The notes beneath the pieces are model-generated. The model was not told the DNA's origin, ran no database searches, and worked only from the letters and a program-made list of their open reading frames with translations. From positions 62,001-126,000 of the forward strand of contig JAFQZK010000004.1 in assembly GCA_017405965.1 (NCBI GenBank): a stretch of DNA of 64,000 nt. Reading direction: 5' to 3'. This document shows positions 26,817 through 35,775 of the stretch, one piece after another. This DNA comes from Muribaculaceae bacterium. Lineage in GTDB: Bacteria; Bacteroidota; Bacteroidia; Bacteroidales; Muribaculaceae. How positions within the stretch are numbered: position 1 is the first letter of the stretch; each line of letters begins with the position of its first letter. The translations under genes were made by a program, and so were the position numbers.

Positions 26817-26832
26817 TGGCGGGACAATTGCA
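26817..26832 (+). promoter_or_regulatory. candidate sigma-54 promoter
   Basis: TGGCGGG, 4 bases, TTGC: the GG (26818-26819) and GC (26830-26831) are exactly 10 bases apart as in -24/-12 promoters. It points into a region without a convincing gene. Chance matches are possible. Confidence 0.35.
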
Positions 26833-27044
26833 CTCCTGGAATTATAGGTTTCACTAGGTGACGAACTCCTCATCGATGAATCGAGACATGACGCTATCTT
26901 GCTCTCAAACAGATGAATATGTGACATCTAACCCGTTATTTTGTATCAAGACATCCAGTTTCGGCGCTTGCTGGGGAAACATGACTTCAGCGATTAACCC
27001 CATTGACAGGCTAATCGCTGAAGATAATTTGTCGATTTACTGAA
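26833..27044. other. gene-free region downstream of the sigma-54-like site
   Basis: No credible protein; a 61-codon GTG frame (26858-27043) lacks family features. A perfect 12-bp hairpin (26985-26996 with 27012-27023) could end a short plus-strand RNA or serve as the terminator of the minus-strand DUF4923 gene. Confidence 0.4.
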
Positions 27045-27731
27045 TTAACGGATGGGGGCCATGTCAAAGCCCAGACGCACGCCGTCGAACTGCTTGCTCA
27101 GGTCGCCAACGGTCTGCAGCGTGGTGTTGCCACTGACGGCGGCCACGGCCTGCAGCACCTTCAACAGGTTCTTGCTCTCGAAAGTGAAAGCGAGACCTTG
27201 AGTTGTACGGGTCACATACATGTTGGTGCTCAGCAGCATCGTCTTCAACTTGATGGTCGAAGTCGACGGGTCATAGGTGTAGGTGCCGCTTACGGGGATG
27301 CCCCTGACATTGGCCTGGAACTGATGATCCTGCGTGAACTGGAATTGAGTGTTCTGTGAGCTGATGCCCAGCGAGTTATATACGGGAAGCATCTTCTCCT
27401 TGCAAGTTTCGGCAGCCACCGCACCACCAGCCTTGGCCAGTAGGTTCTCGCTGGTGAAGGCACATCCGGGCTGAGTGTAGGCCCATGCGCCGTAGAGTTC
27501 ATTTTCCTGTAACGTGACACTACCGATAACGAGTCCCAGCAAGCCGTCGATGGTGTTTTGCGAGCCTAGGGTGCCGAGCACACCGCCCAGCACGTTACCA
27601 ATGATATCACCCAGGGTGCCATTTCCTGATTCACTGGCCGTGCCGTTGCCCATGCCCATGTTGCCAAGCATTGAGCAACCGCTGCCCATGAGCAGCACCG
27701 CCGCTGCCAAAGTCATGTAAATCTTCTTCAT
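27045..27731 (-). CDS. DUF4923 family lipoprotein
   Basis: 228 residues; lipoprotein signal with cysteine near residue 19 (LLMGSGCSMLG), a glycine/asparagine-rich linker, then a lipocalin-like domain: LYGAWAYTQPGCAF near 80, VRGIPVSGTYTYDPSTSTIK, and C-terminal FDGVRLGFDMAPIR. Bacteroides homologues of this family are uncharacterised. A -7 element (CAAAAATA on plus, 27775-27782) lies upstream on the minus strand. Single-gene unit. Confidence 0.85.
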   Translation of the reverse strand: MKKIYMTLAAAVLLMGSGCSMLGNMGMGNGTASESGNGTLGDIIGNVLGGVLGTLGSQNTIDGLLGLVIGSVTLQENELYGAWAYTQPGCAFTSENLLAKAGGAVAAETCKEKMLPVYNSLGISSQNTQFQFTQDHQFQANVRGIPVSGTYTYDPSTSTIKLKTMLLSTNMYVTRTTQGLAFTFESKNLLKVLQAVAAVSGNTTLQTVGDLSKQFDGVRLGFDMAPIR

Positions 27732-27856
27732 AGTTTTTTCGGTTATTATGTGATTTGTCTATGTTGTTTTGGCGCAAAAATAATCAAATTGTGAGAAAAA
27801 AACACTATGATTATCCAAAAAATCAACCAATCGAAGAATTTAAGAGATATTTTTAT

Positions 27857-27864
27857 TACTTTTG
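27857..27864 (+). promoter_or_regulatory. -7 element of LOG-family gene
   Basis: TACTTTTG fits TAnnTTTG; no clear -33. It lies 25 bases before the ATG. Confidence 0.45.
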
Positions 27865-27888
27865 TGATACTTGTAAACCGTCATTGCT

Positions 27889-28848
27889 ATGATTACCAAT
27901 ACCGGCTTGAACGAATTAAAAGACATCATGGCCTATCTGGACAAGGTGCCCTATTGCGTGACCCGCAGGTCGCTCTATACCGCTGCCGAGCTGTATGAGG
28001 GCTTCCAGAGGGGCAACGAGAGCAACTATGGCAGCTGTTTCGACGGCCGGGTTTATCAATATTACCAATACACCGGTTCTCAGGAACCCAGCGTGGAGGA
28101 ATCGCTGGCACGCAGCCTGCACGATAACGGCGTACACATGGCGTTGAGGCACTTCTTTGAGGAACATGACTCACGACGTTGCGTGGGTGTCATGGGCGGC
28201 CATGCGGTGCCACGCACCGACAAGATCTATAGCGAGGTGGCACGCCTGAGCAAGCGGCTCACCGAGGACGGATTCGTCATGCTGAGCGGCGGTGGCCCCG
28301 GTGCCATGGAAGCGACACATCTGGGGGCCTGGATGGCCGGACGCACTGCTGACGAGCTGGAAGATGCCTTGGCCATGCTGATGCCCACTCCTTCTTTCAA
28401 GGACGAGGGATGGCTGTGCTCGGCATTTGACGTCATCAAGAAATACCCGCAGGGGCAATCTGTGAGCCTGGGCATCCCCACGTGGCTCTACGGTCACGAG
28501 CCGTCAACGCCGTTTGCCACCCACATCGCCAAATTCTTTGAGAACAGCATCCGCGAGGACAACATCCTGACGCTGGCCTATGGCGGACTCATCTATACAC
28601 CCGGCAGTGCCGGAACGATGCAGGAAATCTTCCAGGAGGCGGTGCAGAACCATTACTTGTCTTACGGTTTCGCCAGCCCCATGATTTTCATGGGCAAGCA
28701 CTTCTGGACCCATGAAATCCCCATCTATCCCTTGCTTGAGCAACTGATGAAAACAGGAAAATACAAAAACCTGCTGCTCACCCTCACCGACGACATCGAC
28801 GAAGTCGCCGAGGTGTTGGAAAATTTCTCACACAAGAGTTCCAAGTAG
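27889..28848 (+). CDS. LOG-family (lysine decarboxylase-like Rossmann) protein
   Basis: 319 residues, larger than the usual 190-250 because of an N-terminal extension of about 90 residues. The Rossmann core starts at VGVMGGHAVPRTD near residue 103 and has GGGPGAMEATHLGAWMAG near 143, the substrate motif of LOG proteins. The second motif, normally PGGxGTxxE, reads PGSAGTMQE near residue 244. LOG enzymes release bases from nucleoside 5'-monophosphates (cytokinin-activating in plants); the bacterial role here is unknown. No operon partner. Confidence 0.85.
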   Translation: MITNTGLNELKDIMAYLDKVPYCVTRRSLYTAAELYEGFQRGNESNYGSCFDGRVYQYYQYTGSQEPSVEESLARSLHDNGVHMALRHFFEEHDSRRCVGVMGGHAVPRTDKIYSEVARLSKRLTEDGFVMLSGGGPGAMEATHLGAWMAGRTADELEDALAMLMPTPSFKDEGWLCSAFDVIKKYPQGQSVSLGIPTWLYGHEPSTPFATHIAKFFENSIREDNILTLAYGGLIYTPGSAGTMQEIFQEAVQNHYLSYGFASPMIFMGKHFWTHEIPIYPLLEQLMKTGKYKNLLLTLTDDIDEVAEVLENFSHKSSK

Positions 28849-29013
28849 GGCCTTGCCTTGGCGTGGCCGTTTAAGATTCGGCACTGGACGGGCATTCGGT
28901 TTGCCCTTCCAGCAATTCCGTTCTGTCCATGCTATCCAGCGCCCTGAATCAAAAAATTGTCTGTCTTCAACCTTAAAGTTGACTTAATCGCATCACGTTT
29001 ACACAATTTTTAC

Positions 29014-29021
29014 TACCTTTG
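29014..29021 (+). promoter_or_regulatory. -7 element of rpoN operon
   Basis: TACCTTTG fits the -7 consensus, 30 bases before the rpoN ATG; no clear -33 box. Confidence 0.5.
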
Positions 29022-29051
29022 TAGGTTAAAGCAATAAAACCTCTATCGACA

Positions 29052-30521
29052 ATGGCAAAACAAGGACTCACACTGGAGCAGACCCAGCGACAACGGCTGG
29101 CACTGGAACAGCAGCGCCTGCTGGGATTGGTGCTGGAGAAAAACGATGCCGAGATGGCCGAATACATCGACATCAAGGTGAACGAAATTCAGGCCCTGGA
29201 AAAGAAAAACGACGAGAACGACGAGCGTGACGACTACAATAACGAGGAAGAGCGCCGCAACGACCGCAACCGCGACGAGGGCAACCGCGACGACATCGCC
29301 AGCGAAACCAGCGGTGACGACGACGCGGCGGCCTGGTACCGTTACTTTGCCAACAATCGCAGTCGTGACGACGAGTATTACGCCCCCACAGCGGTGAGCG
29401 AGAAGACGTTGCAAGAGTACCTCGGCGACCAACTGGGTGAACTGGAACTTGACGAGACCCAGCAACTCATCGCCCATGCCATTGTCGGCAACCTGGAGGA
29501 CGATGGATACCTGCGCCGCAGTGTGGCCGAAATCGCCGACGACGTGACGTTCAACGACGGCTACATGGTGGACATGCAGCAAGTCGAGCAGATGCTGGCC
29601 GTGGTCCAGTCGCTCGATCCTCCCGGCATCGCCGCAAGGAACCTGCGCGAATGCATGCTGCTGCAGTTGCAGCGCAAAGACCGCACCGAGGACGTTGACA
29701 TGGCCATCACGATGGTCGATAAATACTTCGACGAGATGGCGGCTATGCGTTTCGACACCATCGGCAGGAAAATGGGCGTGGACACCAAGCGCCTCGAAGA
29801 GGTGTTCAAGCACCAGATCAGGCGCGGCCTGAACCCTTATCCCGGAAGTGCTTACAGTTCCCGCAGCGACAACAGTCAGCAGGTAACGCCCGACTTCGAT
29901 GTGGAACTCGACGAGAACACCGGGCGATTGACGGTGACTTTGCGCAACAACATCCCCACGTTGCAAATCAGCGAGAGCTATGCCCTGATGAATGAACGCT
30001 ACAAGGGCGGCGACTCGTTGAGCGTCAAGGAGAACAAGGAGAAGAAGCAGATTCAGGATGCCTACCAGCGTGCCAGCATGTTCCTTGATGTGCTCAAGCA
30101 GCGTCAGGAGACGCTGTTCAACACCATGAGCGCCATCGTCAAGTGCCAGCAGCAGTATTTCCTCACCGGCGACGAGCGCACCCTGCGCCCGCTGGGACAA
30201 CAGCAGATTGCCGAAATGATCGGCAAGGACGTGTCGGTGGTCTCGAGGGCGGTGAACAACAAGTACGTGCAACTGCCGTGGGGCATCAAGAGCCTCAAGT
30301 CGTTCTTCAGCGAGGACATCAACGGCGCGTCACGCCACGAGGTGTATGACGACCTGAAAAAGCTGGTCGATAACGAGGACAAGAAACACCCGATGAGCGA
30401 CGATGCCCTGTGTGCCGCACTCAAGGAGATGGGCTACCAGCTCGAACGCCGCACGGTGGCCAAATACCGTGATGCACTGGACATCCCCAGCAGCACCGTC
30501 AGGCGCAAAATGGCCAAGTGA
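29052..30521 (+). CDS. rpoN: RNA polymerase sigma-54 factor
   Basis: 489 residues. The glutamine/leucine-rich activator-interacting region I (LEQTQRQRLALEQQRLLGLV) is at the start, an acidic linker at about 50-100, the core-binding domain in the middle and the C-terminal RpoN box (RRTVAKYRDALDIPSSTVRR) at the end. Sigma-54 recognises -24/-12 promoters and needs an AAA+ activator, none of which is in this window. A candidate site is at 26817. Likely first gene of an operon with a PAP2-like gene, ispG, a lipoprotein gene and comM (gaps 24-52 bases). Confidence 0.96.
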   Translation: MAKQGLTLEQTQRQRLALEQQRLLGLVLEKNDAEMAEYIDIKVNEIQALEKKNDENDERDDYNNEEERRNDRNRDEGNRDDIASETSGDDDAAAWYRYFANNRSRDDEYYAPTAVSEKTLQEYLGDQLGELELDETQQLIAHAIVGNLEDDGYLRRSVAEIADDVTFNDGYMVDMQQVEQMLAVVQSLDPPGIAARNLRECMLLQLQRKDRTEDVDMAITMVDKYFDEMAAMRFDTIGRKMGVDTKRLEEVFKHQIRRGLNPYPGSAYSSRSDNSQQVTPDFDVELDENTGRLTVTLRNNIPTLQISESYALMNERYKGGDSLSVKENKEKKQIQDAYQRASMFLDVLKQRQETLFNTMSAIVKCQQQYFLTGDERTLRPLGQQQIAEMIGKDVSVVSRAVNNKYVQLPWGIKSLKSFFSEDINGASRHEVYDDLKKLVDNEDKKHPMSDDALCAALKEMGYQLERRTVAKYRDALDIPSSTVRRKMAK

Positions 30522-30561
30522 GACAAGGTTAAAGGTAAAGGGTTAAAGGTAAAAGACAACA

Positions 30562-31200
30562 ATGAAACGATATACCGTCAACAAGATCATCGCGGGTTCG
30601 GCCAACTTCCTGTCCACGGCACTGAGCCCGCTGCTGATGCCCACATTCGGCGTTTTCCTCGCGTTGTGGGTGTCGGTGCTCTGCCTCCTGCCCTACGGCC
30701 GACGGGTGGCGCTGCTGCTCGTGTGCATGGGCATCACCTGCATCATCCCGCTCATCTTCCTGAGCGTGATGCGTCATTTCAAACTCGTGAGTGACCTGCA
30801 CGTCGAGGTCAGGGAACAGCGGCTCATCCCCTACCTGTTCACCGCGCTGTGCTATGCTGTCGCGGCCTATTACCTGTATTACTGCCATGCGCCCAAGTGG
30901 TTCACCATGTTCATGGTAGGCTCTACCGTCACTATCCTGCTCATGGCGCTCATCAACCTCAAGTGGAAAATCAGCGCCCACATGGCGGGCATCGGCGGCG
31001 TGGTAGCGCTCATCTATCAGATTCACGTGATGGGACTGAGCGCATTCGACCTGTTGTGGCTGCTGTGTCTAGCTGTCCTTGTGGCAGGCGCCCTGGGGTC
31101 GGCACGACTGGCCCTGAAGCGTCACAACACATGGCAGGTGCTTGCTGGTGCCGTAGTGGGCTTCTTGTGTGTATCGTTAACCATGAAATTACTGGGATAG
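30562..31200 (+). CDS. PAP2-like membrane protein
   Basis: 212 residues with six or so hydrophobic helices. The C-terminal half resembles a PAP2 phosphatase: SAHMAGIGGVVALI (normally SGH) near residue 137 and ARLALKRHNTWQVLAGAVVG (normally SRxxxxxH) near 178-198. The N-terminal phosphatase motif KxxxxxxRP is not evident, so catalytic activity is uncertain. Lies between rpoN and ispG; a lipid-phosphate role linked to isoprenoid carriers would fit the neighbourhood but is inference. Confidence 0.75.
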   Translation: MKRYTVNKIIAGSANFLSTALSPLLMPTFGVFLALWVSVLCLLPYGRRVALLLVCMGITCIIPLIFLSVMRHFKLVSDLHVEVREQRLIPYLFTALCYAVAAYYLYYCHAPKWFTMFMVGSTVTILLMALINLKWKISAHMAGIGGVVALIYQIHVMGLSAFDLLWLLCLAVLVAGALGSARLALKRHNTWQVLAGAVVGFLCVSLTMKLLG

Positions 31201-31227
31201 CCCTCAAGCTAAAAGCAAATTAAGAAA

Positions 31228-33057
31228 ATGAATCCTTTCAACTATAAACGCCGCCACACAGTAAGCGTTGACGTGGGCGGCATCAAGATGGGCAGTGACT
31301 GGCCCATACGCATCCAGTCAATGACCAACACGGCCACCGACGACATCGAGGCCAGCGCGGCACAATGCCAGCGCATCGCCTATGCCGGTGGCGAATACGC
31401 GCGCCTCACGGCTCAGGGCGTGAAACAGGCCAAAAGCATCGGCGAAATCTCAAAGGTTCTGCGGGCGCGAGGTTGCAATATTCCGCTCATCGCCGACATC
31501 CATTTTAACCCCAAGGCCGCCCTTGCTGCAGCAGAGGTGTGCGAGGGGGTACGCATCAACCCGGGCAACTTCGTGGACCCGGCACGCACGTTCAAGCAGC
31601 TGGAGTACACCGATGAGGAATACACGGCCGAACTGGGCCGCATCCGCGAGGCCTTGCTGCCGTTCATCAAAGTGTGCCGTGAGCACAACACGGCGGTGCG
31701 CCTGGGCGTGAACCACGGTTCGCTCAGCGACCGCATCATGAGCCGCTATGGCAACACGGCGGCGGGAATGGTCGAGAGCGTGATGGAGTTCCTGCGCGTG
31801 TTCGTCGAGCAGGATTTCCTTGAGGTGGTCATCTCGATGAAAGCCTCTAACGTCGTGGTCATGGTCGAGGCGGTGCGTCGACTGGTCGAAGCAATGGACC
31901 GTGAGGATATGCATTTCCCGCTTCACCTGGGCGTGACCGAGGCCGGCTTCGGCGAGGATGGACGCATCAAGAGCGCAGTGGGCATCGGCACACTCATGGC
32001 CGAAGGCCTGGGCGACACCATACGCGTCTCGCTCAGCGAGGAGCCCGAAATGGAGATTCCCGTGGCTCGCAAGTTGGTGGAGTATATCGAACAACGCGAG
32101 GGCCACGACCCCATCGAGGGTGAGTACAGCAAGGGCTATGACCCCTTGTGCCCCGAGCGACGGGCCACGATGGCTGTAAACAGTCGCATCGGCGGTAACC
32201 AGCAGCCCGTGGTCATCGCCACCTACCGCCCCGACGAAATCGACGGCGCTGCCTTGCAGCCCGACTTCTACTATAGCGGCGACGGGTTAATCGACGGTAT
32301 GCACCAGTTCCTCGTGCCGCTGGCCTACTGGAAAGGCGAACGCAACGCCTATCCGTTGATCACGCTGGGCGAGTGGGAGCGCTGCCCGTCAACAAGCATC
32401 CGCTTCCTACAACTGCCGGCCAGCACACCGGTCAACCGCCTGGAATTCCTGCGGGGGCGCACCGACACGGTGCTGGTCATCACACCCGTAGGCAAAAACA
32501 TCCCCGGCGAGGAGCAGGCCTTGACGCATGCACTCGACATGGCAGGCATCAACTGCCCCGTCATCATGCGCAACAACTATGCCGACAGTTCCAACGAGTG
32601 GCTGCAGGTCAAGGCTGGGGCCGACCTGGGCGCCGTGATGCTCAACCGCCGTGCCGACGGCATCTGGCTGGAAGCTCCCAACATCCACAACCGAGCCGAC
32701 GTCGTGCGCTACGCCTTCGCCATTCTGCAAGCCGCAAGGCAACGCATTACCTCCACCGAGTTCATCTCGTGCCCGGGCTGCGGCAGGACGATGTTTGACC
32801 TGCAGGCGACCGTGCAACGCGTGAAACAGGCCACGGCCCATCTGACCCACCTGAAAATCGGTGTGATGGGCTGTATCGTCAACGGTCCCGGCGAGATGGC
32901 CGATGCCGACTATGGCTACGTGGGTGCTGCGGCAGGACGCATCAGCCTCTACAAGGGCAAGGAGTGCATCGAGAAGAATATCCCCGAAGAGGAAGCCATC
33001 GATCGTCTTGTCGAACTCATCAGGCAAAACGGTGACTGGCGCGAGCCCGTGAACTAG
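31228..33057 (+). CDS. ispG: 4-hydroxy-3-methylbut-2-en-1-yl diphosphate synthase (flavodoxin)
   Basis: Penultimate iron-sulfur enzyme of the non-mevalonate isoprenoid pathway. 609 residues: the long form with a large insertion between the TIM barrel and the [4Fe-4S] domain, as in other Bacteroidetes and plants. Visible: QSMTNTATDD at the N-terminus, IADIHFNPKAALAA, LHLGVTEAG, then the cluster ligands SCPGCGR near 512 and GVMGCIVNGPGEM near 546. Part of the rpoN cluster. Confidence 0.96.
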   Translation: MNPFNYKRRHTVSVDVGGIKMGSDWPIRIQSMTNTATDDIEASAAQCQRIAYAGGEYARLTAQGVKQAKSIGEISKVLRARGCNIPLIADIHFNPKAALAAAEVCEGVRINPGNFVDPARTFKQLEYTDEEYTAELGRIREALLPFIKVCREHNTAVRLGVNHGSLSDRIMSRYGNTAAGMVESVMEFLRVFVEQDFLEVVISMKASNVVVMVEAVRRLVEAMDREDMHFPLHLGVTEAGFGEDGRIKSAVGIGTLMAEGLGDTIRVSLSEEPEMEIPVARKLVEYIEQREGHDPIEGEYSKGYDPLCPERRATMAVNSRIGGNQQPVVIATYRPDEIDGAALQPDFYYSGDGLIDGMHQFLVPLAYWKGERNAYPLITLGEWERCPSTSIRFLQLPASTPVNRLEFLRGRTDTVLVITPVGKNIPGEEQALTHALDMAGINCPVIMRNNYADSSNEWLQVKAGADLGAVMLNRRADGIWLEAPNIHNRADVVRYAFAILQAARQRITSTEFISCPGCGRTMFDLQATVQRVKQATAHLTHLKIGVMGCIVNGPGEMADADYGYVGAAAGRISLYKGKECIEKNIPEEEAIDRLVELIRQNGDWREPVN

Positions 33058-33109
33058 GTTCTCGACAACAGCTTGAATTAACGCGGATGCCAACAATAAA
33101 AAAACAAGA

Positions 33110-34120
33110 ATGAAACCACTACTGCAATTCATATTGCTCGTGCTGGCCGTCGCTCTTGCTTCATGCAGCAGCAACAGCTTCAAGATCGACGGCAACATCA
33201 GCAACCACGACGGAGCGCCCGTCAGGGTGATTTTCCAGGGCGACTCGGGCGTGGTCGACGAGCAAGTCAACCTGGACAAGAAAGGGCATTTCTCCTTCAA
33301 GGGGGCATCGGCCCAACCCGTCATCGTGTGCCTGCTGGACCGCAGCAACAAGCTGCTGACCATGGTCGTGGCGACCAACGGCGACCACCTGAAACTCAAG
33401 GGTGATGCCGCTACAGCGATGTCGGTCAAGGTGAAAGGCAACCGCCTGAACGAGGATTGGCAACTGTTCCGCAACGAACATGCCGCATTCTACACCGACC
33501 CCAATCCCAGCCGCCTGAATGCCGCCATCGAGAAATATGTGCGAGAGCACCCCGAGGACATGCTCTCGACGGTTCTTCTCGTGGCCGATTACGGTGACTA
33601 CAGCAACCGCGATAAGGTGGGGAAAATGCTCAACAGCATCGACATCAAGATGCGCCCGCAGTCGCTGACTCAAGCCTTGCCTGCCAGTATCACGCGTCGC
33701 ACCAAGCAGCCTGTTCCGCGCCTGACGACGCTCACACTCATCAAGCACGGGGGTAAATTCGAGGAAATCAAGCTCACCGACCGCATCACGCTCCTGTCGC
33801 TGTGGGCAAATCCTCAGCCCGACCGCAAGAGTTTTGCCACGAAGCTACGTGACATCCAGGAGTCGCCGGAGCACAAGGTAAGCATCATCGACATCCTGGC
33901 CGAGAGCGACACCCTGCGCTGGCATCAGACCATCGCCGACGAGAATTGGCCTCACTATTGGGCGCCCGGCGGGCCCTTGGAACAGGGCATCCAACTGCTG
34001 GGTGTCAACACGATGCCTTGGTTCGCCGTCACCGACAGCACCGGTTTGGTCATCTATTCAGGCCCCAGCCTGGAGGATGCCGCCAAAAAGGCCGATGAAG
34101 CAACAGGTCCTAAACCTTAA
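33110..34120 (+). CDS. DUF4369-type lipoprotein with thioredoxin-like domain lacking CxxC
   Basis: 336 residues. Lipoprotein signal with cysteine near 19 (ALASCSSNS), an N-terminal beta domain typical of DUF4369 (FKIDGNISNHDGAPVRVIF, KKGHFSFKG), and a C-terminal thioredoxin-like fold (ITLLSLWANPQPDRKSFATK, then NTMPWFAVTDSTGLVIYSG with the cis-proline segment). Where ResA/TlpA proteins have a CxxC, this one reads WANPQPD, so it cannot act as a dithiol oxidoreductase. Probably periplasmic or outer-membrane; function unknown. Confidence 0.82.
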   Translation: MKPLLQFILLVLAVALASCSSNSFKIDGNISNHDGAPVRVIFQGDSGVVDEQVNLDKKGHFSFKGASAQPVIVCLLDRSNKLLTMVVATNGDHLKLKGDAATAMSVKVKGNRLNEDWQLFRNEHAAFYTDPNPSRLNAAIEKYVREHPEDMLSTVLLVADYGDYSNRDKVGKMLNSIDIKMRPQSLTQALPASITRRTKQPVPRLTTLTLIKHGGKFEEIKLTDRITLLSLWANPQPDRKSFATKLRDIQESPEHKVSIIDILAESDTLRWHQTIADENWPHYWAPGGPLEQGIQLLGVNTMPWFAVTDSTGLVIYSGPSLEDAAKKADEATGPKP

Positions 34121-34144
34121 ACCCTAAACTCAAAACTGATCATC

Positions 34145-35692
34145 ATGTTAGCGAGAACGATTGGAGCCGCCGTGCATGGCATCGACGCCATCAAAGTCGA
34201 AATTGAAGTGACCGTTGACTGGGGGTCGGGATTCATGGTCATCGGACTGCCCGACACTGCCGTCAAGGAGAGTGCCGAGCGCGTGCGATGCGCCATGCAG
34301 CAGACGGGATTCGACTTCCCCGGCAAAAAAGTGATGGTCAACATGACGCCGGCCGACATCAAGAAGGAAGGCTCGGCCTATGACCTGCCGCTGGCGGTGG
34401 GCATCCTGGCCGGTGACGAGAAAATCAATCTCGACCGCCTGGGGCGCTATCTGCTCATGGGCGAACTCTCGCTGGACGGCAGCCTGCGGCCCATCAAGGG
34501 CGCCTTGCCGATGGCCATCATGGCTCGTGAGCTGCACCTCGACGGCTTTATCCTGCCACGTGCCAATGCCATGGAGGCCGCCGTGGTCAACAACCTCAAG
34601 ATCTACGGCGTGGACAACCTGATTGAGGTGGTGCAGTTCCTCAACGGCGAGATTGACCTCACAGCGACCGAGGTGGACACCCGCGCCGAGTTCGCCAAGG
34701 CCCAGGGCGTTTTCCCCTACGACTTCGCCGACGTGAAGGGACAGGAGAACGTGAAACGTGCCTTTGAGGTCGCCTGTGCCGGCGGGCACAACATCCTGCT
34801 GGTGGGCAGCCCAGGTTCTGGTAAATCAATGATGGCCAAGCGATTGCCGTCCATCATGCCGCCGCTCACGCTGAGTGAGGCTCTTGAGACCACCAAAATC
34901 CACAGTGTGGCCGGCAAACTGCAACAAGGCACTACGCTGATGACCGTGCGCCCCTTCCGCAGCCCGCACCACACCATCTCGCCCGTCGCCCTCGTCGGTG
35001 GCGGTTCCTACCCCATGCCCGGCGAAATCTCCCTCGCCCACAACGGCGTGCTATTTCTTGACGAATTGCCTGAATTTTCGAGAAATGTGCTGGAGGTGAT
35101 GAGGCAACCCTTGGAGGACAGGATTATAAGTATCAGTAGGGCAAAATACTCGACCGAGTATCCCGCTTCGTTCATGCTCGTGGCGAGCATGAATCCGTGC
35201 CCGTGCGGGTACTATGGTCACCCCAAGAAGAAATGCGTCTGCAACGAGTACCAGCGCACCCACTATATGAGCAAGATTTCAGGCCCGCTGCTTGACCGCA
35301 TCGACCTGCAGATCGAGGTCCAGCCCGTCGATTTCGACCAGATGTCAAGCAAAGCCCCAGGCGAACCCAGTGCCGCCATCCGCCAGCGCGTCATAGCCGC
35401 GAGGATGCTGCAGGAGCGCCGCTTCAAGGACGAACCCGGCATCCACTGCAACGCCCAGATGACCCCGTCACTGCTCCACAAATACGCCGAGCCCAACGCC
35501 GCCGGCCTGGAAAAACTGAAGGACGCCATGGAACGCATGAACATGTCCGCCAGGGCCTACGACCGCATCCTAAAAGTCGCCCGCACCATCGCCGACCTCG
35601 AAGGCACCGCCGACGTCCTCGACCACCACATCATGGAAGCCATCGCCTACCGCAACCTCGACCGCCCCACGTATATGGGTTCAAGTTTGTAG
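34145..35692 (+). CDS. comM: ComM/YifB magnesium-chelatase-like AAA+ ATPase
   Basis: 515 residues. An N-terminal Lon-protease-like domain (VTVDWGSGFMVIGLPDTAVKE) is followed by the Mg-chelatase ATPase core with Walker A GSPGSGKS (about 220-227), Walker B NGVLFLDELPEF (about 299-310), the cysteine cluster CPCGYYGHPKKKCVC (about 352-366) and a C-terminal helical domain. ComM is a helicase that extends D-loop branch migration during natural transformation. The gene is intact, yet partial copies of its central part occur 3.8 and 5.7 kb downstream. In Acinetobacter, comM is the insertion site of AbaR resistance islands. Confidence 0.95.
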   Translation: MLARTIGAAVHGIDAIKVEIEVTVDWGSGFMVIGLPDTAVKESAERVRCAMQQTGFDFPGKKVMVNMTPADIKKEGSAYDLPLAVGILAGDEKINLDRLGRYLLMGELSLDGSLRPIKGALPMAIMARELHLDGFILPRANAMEAAVVNNLKIYGVDNLIEVVQFLNGEIDLTATEVDTRAEFAKAQGVFPYDFADVKGQENVKRAFEVACAGGHNILLVGSPGSGKSMMAKRLPSIMPPLTLSEALETTKIHSVAGKLQQGTTLMTVRPFRSPHHTISPVALVGGGSYPMPGEISLAHNGVLFLDELPEFSRNVLEVMRQPLEDRIISISRAKYSTEYPASFMLVASMNPCPCGYYGHPKKKCVCNEYQRTHYMSKISGPLLDRIDLQIEVQPVDFDQMSSKAPGEPSAAIRQRVIAARMLQERRFKDEPGIHCNAQMTPSLLHKYAEPNAAGLEKLKDAMERMNMSARAYDRILKVARTIADLEGTADVLDHHIMEAIAYRNLDRPTYMGSSL

Positions 35693-35716
35693 TTCATGAG
35701 GTTATACAATAAAAAT

Positions 35717-35766
35717 CACCTGAGATATATGAGCAATAACATACCTCAGGTGGTTTTGTTTTTTTG
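35717..35766. terminator. bidirectional terminator between comM and LRR gene
   Basis: CACCTGAG (35717-35724) pairs with CTCAGGTG (35745-35752), A-run before and TTTTGTTTTTTTT after. Confidence 0.75.
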
Positions 35767-35775
35767 CAATCTTCA

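Noticed and set aside
26858-27043. 61-codon GTG frame in the region after the sigma-54-like site
   Set aside because: No family features and it reads through the hairpin; kept only as gene-free region.
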